DNA from: Acidiferrum sp963764675
GTDB lineage: Bacteria; Acidobacteriota; Terriglobia; Acidiferrales; UBA7541
NCBI GenBank assembly: GCA_963764675.1
Contig: CAVXTQ010000001.1
Span: 496,001 to 560,000, forward strand
Length of the DNA stretch: 64,000 nt
Direction: 5' to 3'
Shown here: one piece after another, positions 60,574 to 64,000 of the stretch
Position numbering within the stretch: the first letter of the stretch is position 1
Layout of the letters: each line of letters begins with the position of its first letter
The notes under the pieces: model-generated
Told to the model about the DNA's origin: nothing
The model's input: the letters and a program-made list of their open reading frames with translations, nothing else
Database searches by the model: none
Position numbers and translations under genes: made by a program

Positions 60574-62858
60574 TGCACTTCGATGCGTTCTGGAGCGTCG
60601 ATGCGGATGTCGGTAAGGTCGGAGAGGAGATTGGCGGCCCAGCGATAGACATTATTTTCGCGCACCTGGGTGCGCATGTGGTCCATGCGGGTGGCTTGCT
60701 CTTCGCTGGGCATTTCCAAAGCGCGCAGAATGGCGCCGGCAACCTGCTGTACGTCGTAGGGATTGACGAGCAGAGCGTCGCCGAGCTCGAGAGCGGCGCC
60801 GGCGAAGGTGCTGAGGATCAAGACACCGTGACCATCATCGCGCGAGGCGACAAATTCCTTGGCGACGAGATTCATGCCGTCGTGCAGCGCGGTAACCAGG
60901 CACACGGAGGCGGCGCGGTAAAAGCGCGTGATCTGTTCATGGGAGTGATGCTTTTTCAACAGAACGATAGGCATCCAGCGACCGGCCTGAAACCTGGCGT
61001 TGATACGAGCGGCTTCGGCGGTGACTTCGTCCAGCAATTTTTGGTACCGATCGATATTGGTGCGGCTAGGCGCAGCGATTTGTATGAACGAGAAGCGGCG
61101 CTGGTAGGAAGGATTCAGTTCGAGAAAGCGCTCGATGCCCCGGAAGCGCTCGAGGATTCCTTTGGTGTAATCGACGCGGTCCACGCCGACGCCCAGCAAA
61201 CTTGCGTGAATGTTGAGGTCGTTGCAGATGGCGGCGACCTGCTCGCCCATGCTTCGATTGGGCTCGGGCGAGTGGCCATTCTCCGAGAAAGAGACGCTGA
61301 TGGGGTACGGGCGGACGCGGGTGAGGTGGCCCTGGCGATTTACGTCGAAGCGATCCCACGCAGTGAGCGCCTCGACGGAGCGGTCCACGCAGGATAGAAA
61401 ATTGTTGCAATGGGACTGGATGTGAAAGCCGATCAGGTCGGCGCCGAGGAGGCCGTCGATCAATTCGCGCTGCCAAGGGCAAATGCCGAAAACTTCCGGA
61501 TTGGGCCAGGGAATGTGCCAGAAGATGGCGACGCGCGCGTCGGGGCGGGCTTCCTTGATCATGCGCGGGAGCAAGGCAAAATGATAATCCTGGGCCAGAA
61601 CGATCGGTGATTCCACGCCTTCCATTTCCGTGAGGACCGCGTCGGCGAAACGCCGGTTGACTTCTTGATAGCAGAGCCAGTCCTCAGGGCGGAAAATCGG
61701 GCGGGTGTGAGCGATGTGGCAGAGCGGCCAGAGGCCCTCGTTGGCGAAGCCTTCGTAATAGCCCTTTTCTTCTTCGGCGCTGAGCCACACGCGGCGGAGG
61801 GTGTAGGCGGGATTGTCGGGCGGGACGCGCAGGCGGTCGCGCGCGTCCACCACTTCGCGATCGGCGTTGCCGGAGCCGTTGGCGATCCACGTACCGTTGG
61901 AGGCGAGCAGCACAGGTTCGAGCGCGGTCACCAAGCCGCTCGCGGGGACGATGACTTGCATCGAGCCGTTGCTGCCGTTGTTGAAAACGTGCATGTAAGG
62001 CTCGCGGTTGGAAACCACGAAGAGTGGCTTGTTCTGCAGCTTGTTGCTAAGGCTGACGCGAAGACGCTCCGCGGTCCATAGCGAAACGCCTGACTCGCGA
62101 AGGCGCGCTTCCTCTTCGGCGGTAGCGCGAGCGGCGTTGAGGTCGCGAGCGAGATGCGCGACCTCGCGATGGATCTGATCGAAGATTTCGCCTTGCCCGC
62201 CTGCGGGAGGAATATTCGGCGGCTGGCCTGTTTCCTGGCCGGTGCGCAGCGTGCGCAGCCACTTTGCAGTCCTCGTCAGCGGCCCGGTCAGCGTCCAGCG
62301 AACCAGAACGAGCGCAAGAATGGCGATGAACAAGGTCTGCACCAGCACATTCAAGAGAGAATCGCGAAGAGTGTGCGAAACCTGCGTGTCGATGTAACTG
62401 GTGTCGTGGACCATTAGCAGCGTCCCGACGGCCTGCCCGTTGCGATGAAGTGGTAGCGCGTAGACGTGCATCGGCAGGTTGTCGATGTTGACGAACTCGC
62501 CTAAGCCTGCGTCACGCAGAGCCGCGTGAGTCGCGGTGGCCGGGCGCGTCTGGAAAATCGGCTGCAAACCAGGAGTCAAGGCCAGAGCGGTGCCACCGGC
62601 GTTGTAGACCGCGATGCCCTTCAGATGTTCGCGCTGGCCGAAGCGGTCAACCAAACGCTGCAAGCTCTTGTCGGGTAAGGGGCGGTCAAAAAGCGGCTCG
62701 ACATTTTCCTGGAGGCTTTCGCCCAGAATTTCCGCGCGGCGAGAAAGGTCGTTGCGCAGGAGGCGTTTCTGCGTGCGGACTTGATAGGCGGCAAAAAACA
62801 GAGACACCACTACAACGCTGATAATCAACGGCAAAACGATTTTCAGTGTGGTGCGCAT
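60570..62858 (-). CDS. otsA: Trehalose-6-phosphate synthase fused to membrane sensor/HAMP region
   Basis: The product has 762 residues, about 290 more than a normal OtsA. The N-terminus has a membrane helix (about 7-27), a ~140-residue extracytoplasmic domain, a second helix (about 168-189) and a HAMP-like linker (to about 245) with a helical connector. The GT20 catalytic domain follows from about 275: VVSNREP, ILAQDYHF-like AQDYHFALLP, FWHIPWP, the donor-site pair in GVDRVDYTKGI, and LHDGMNLVAKEFV. The usual GGL loop reads ASGL here. It makes trehalose-6-phosphate, which OtsB, encoded by the overlapping next gene, dephosphorylates. The architecture suggests that synthesis is controlled by an external signal such as osmolarity. 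Confidence 0.9.
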   Translation of the reverse strand: MRTTLKIVLPLIISVVVVSLFFAAYQVRTQKRLLRNDLSRRAEILGESLQENVEPLFDRPLPDKSLQRLVDRFGQREHLKGIAVYNAGGTALALTPGLQPIFQTRPATATHAALRDAGLGEFVNIDNLPMHVYALPLHRNGQAVGTLLMVHDTSYIDTQVSHTLRDSLLNVLVQTLFIAILALVLVRWTLTGPLTRTAKWLRTLRTGQETGQPPNIPPAGGQGEIFDQIHREVAHLARDLNAARATAEEEARLRESGVSLWTAERLRVSLSNKLQNKPLFVVSNREPYMHVFNNGSNGSMQVIVPASGLVTALEPVLLASNGTWIANGSGNADREVVDARDRLRVPPDNPAYTLRRVWLSAEEEKGYYEGFANEGLWPLCHIAHTRPIFRPEDWLCYQEVNRRFADAVLTEMEGVESPIVLAQDYHFALLPRMIKEARPDARVAIFWHIPWPNPEVFGICPWQRELIDGLLGADLIGFHIQSHCNNFLSCVDRSVEALTAWDRFDVNRQGHLTRVRPYPISVSFSENGHSPEPNRSMGEQVAAICNDLNIHASLLGVGVDRVDYTKGILERFRGIERFLELNPSYQRRFSFIQIAAPSRTNIDRYQKLLDEVTAEAARINARFQAGRWMPIVLLKKHHSHEQITRFYRAASVCLVTALHDGMNLVAKEFVASRDDGHGVLILSTFAGAALELGDALLVNPYDVQQVAGAILRALEMPSEEQATRMDHMRTQVRENNVYRWAANLLSDLTDIRIDAPERIEVQ

Positions 62859-62957
62859 AGAAACTTCCCCTTGGGCAAGAGCGAAGATATGCTACGCCGG
62901 GGCCGGGGACTGAAAATAAAACTCCTTTGTGCGATATCGCCGTGCCGGCGACCGAGA

Positions 62958-63302
62958 CTAATACGAGCGAACCGCTGATTGCACGACGACGTGGACCGCA
63001 ATATTGTCGGCGCCATCGTTGCGATAATCGACGGTAACCGCGGATCCCACTACGAGCTTGCCGTCAATCTTCGTGGCGTCATCGATAAGAAACGTGAGTG
63101 TCACAAGATCCTGACTCTTCTTCACGTCAACGGAGAAAGAGGCGCCTCTGATCGAGGAAATCCTACCAGAGACGTACCCGTTCTGCGTCGCCGGGTCGAA
63201 AGGTCTGCTCGCGGGCTGGTTAGTGAGCGGTGTCGACCAGGCGGCGACGGTAAAACACGTGAGGAACAGAGTTGCCAGCGTAAGGATAGTACGGATGCGC
63301 AT
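62958..63302 (-). CDS. Small secreted hypothetical protein (DUF5666-like)
   Basis: The 114-residue protein has a signal peptide (ILTLATLFLTCFTVAAWS, cleavage about residue 23) and a small beta-barrel-like domain: VSGRISSIRGASFSVDV, TLTFLIDDATKIDG and LVVGSAVTVDYR. This pattern is seen in DUF5666/OB-like periplasmic proteins. GGGAC precedes the ATG. It lies upstream of the trehalose pair on the same strand but about 100 bp away. No function can be assigned. Confidence 0.65.
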   Translation of the reverse strand: MRIRTILTLATLFLTCFTVAAWSTPLTNQPASRPFDPATQNGYVSGRISSIRGASFSVDVKKSQDLVTLTFLIDDATKIDGKLVVGSAVTVDYRNDGADNIAVHVVVQSAVRSY

Positions 63303-63514
63303 GTTTGTCCCTTCTATTATACCGCGCTCTGGGATGTTATTCAGATGGCGCGAATCGTGCCAAGGTCGCGCCAGACAGGAAAATTTTGGTAAAGACCAGA
63401 GAATGAGTTAGTTGCCAGTGAAGCAGAGGCGAGGTACATCGCTCGCCGAGAGCTCTAGGACCGCGCAAATTTTTCCACAGGAAATTCTGTACGGCGGTGC
63501 GATGAACGGCGCCG

Positions 63515-64000
63515 CTAGCGGACTTCCCAGGTATCGCCGGCGTGCAGCAGTTTGCTCAAGTCACCGGCGCCGCGCTTGGCGATTACGTCTTTGATCTGCT
63601 GGTTCATGACATCTTCGTAGCGCGGCAGATCGTCCCACGCGCGGAACACGCCGATAGGAGTGGGGAATCCAGGGCGATGCTCCATGTGGGAAAGCAAAAA
63701 TGCGTACGACGGCCGCGGATGGTGCGCGTCATGAATCACTAGATCGCTCTCGGTGATGCCATTGCCGAGCGAGACGACTTCGATGTCGCCGTCGGGCTTC
63801 CAGCGGATGCCTTTGTCGCGGTTCTTGCCGTAGACGAGTGGCTTGCCATGTTCGAGTTGCAGGATGTGCTCGGTGCGAGCGTCGCGCTCGGTGAGCGAAA
63901 ACCACGCGCCATCGTTGAAGATATTGCAGTTCTGCAGAATCTCGATGAACGCCGATCCTTTGTGGGCAGCGGCATGCTTTAGGGTCTCTTTCAAATGTCC
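63515..64000 (-). CDS. 2-oxoacid:ferredoxin oxidoreductase beta subunit, C-terminal part
   Basis: The visible 161 codons run out of the window at 64000, so the N-terminal thiamine-diphosphate domain is missing. What remains is typical of the beta subunit of 2-oxoglutarate (KorB-type) ferredoxin oxidoreductases: HKGSAFIEILQNCNIFNDGAW, followed by RDARTEHILQLEHGKPL and KGIRWKPDG. It ends with the PRYEDVMNQQI region. The enzyme oxidatively decarboxylates a 2-oxoacid to acyl-CoA and reduces ferredoxin. The alpha subunit gene is expected just outside the window, upstream. Substrate choice between 2-oxoglutarate and other oxoacids leans to 2-oxoglutarate. Confidence 0.88.
   Translation of the reverse strand, partial: GHLKETLKHAAAHKGSAFIEILQNCNIFNDGAWFSLTERDARTEHILQLEHGKPLVYGKNRDKGIRWKPDGDIEVVSLGNGITESDLVIHDAHHPRPSYAFLLSHMEHRPGFPTPIGVFRAWDDLPRYEDVMNQQIKDVIAKRGAGDLSKLLHAGDTWEVR

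Noticed and set aside
1..64000. Search for rRNA, tRNA, CRISPR arrays and prophage genes
   Set aside because: No tRNA T-loop with matching acceptor stem, no regularly spaced direct repeats with unique spacers and no phage structural genes were recognised by eye; a dedicated scan could still find a tRNA.

Overview
The window is GC-rich and almost certainly comes from an Acidobacteriota chromosome, probably an uncultured soil lineage. The evidence is the combination of several secreted VWA proteins of the acidobacterial type, Ser/Thr kinases fused to WD40/TolB-like propellers, and a PadR regulator next to three tandem ~880-residue MacB/FtsX-type permeases (the 'acidobacterial duplicated orphan permease' architecture). 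No rRNA, tRNA or CRISPR was recognised.

Layout. 1-8.7 kb: three VWA proteins interleaved with two kinase-propeller genes. 8.8-14.4 kb: a lone ABC permease and an AdnA/AddA-like UvrD helicase with a C-terminal Fe-S nuclease. 14.5-19.4 kb: a co-directional operon encoding a decaheme periplasmic cytochrome (MtrA/MtoA/PioA/DmsE family), an MtrB/PioB outer-membrane porin, a monoheme cytochrome c, a NapC/NirT-like tetraheme quinol dehydrogenase and a small membrane protein. This is the most striking system in the window: a transmembrane electron conduit that resembles the iron oxidiser MtoAB-MtoD-CymA set in gene content. 19.5-24.3 kb: a kinase-TolB-TPR protein, two DinB-like proteins and a thiolase. 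24.3-33 kb: zinc-ribbon and DUF2007-like proteins, an ECF sigma factor, 3-hydroxyacyl-CoA dehydrogenase, a dienelactone hydrolase-like protein, recA and a penicillin-binding transpeptidase. 33-43 kb: three tandem permeases, their PadR regulator with twin operators, and an M23 peptidase. 43-53 kb: a GAF-SpoIIE phosphatase, a repeat-rich spacer, an alpha/beta hydrolase, an RDD protein, a methyltransferase-like protein, a fatty acid desaturase and a PilZ-TonB fusion. 53.2-54.5 kb: a complete IS5-family element with a TTAG target duplication. 54.5-64 kb: an SGNH-MBOAT acylation pair, small proteins, trehalose synthesis (a membrane/HAMP-fused OtsA with OtsB), and the C-terminal part of a 2-oxoacid:ferredoxin oxidoreductase beta subunit.

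Sequence quality matters for reading this window. Two stretches (about 5.7-7.1 kb and 25-32 kb) contain many single-base frame changes, often in short homopolymers, and they hit even recA. Outside them, ORFs of 800-990 codons are intact. I therefore treat the broken genes as real genes damaged by consensus errors rather than as pseudogenes.

Regulatory and repeat signals include a shared 20-bp motif with LexA-like GAAC-N7-GAAA spacing at two sites, a pair of CATAG-N5-CTATG sites upstream of padR, several families of REP-like palindromes, and a recurring CTCGCCACT-type spacer element.
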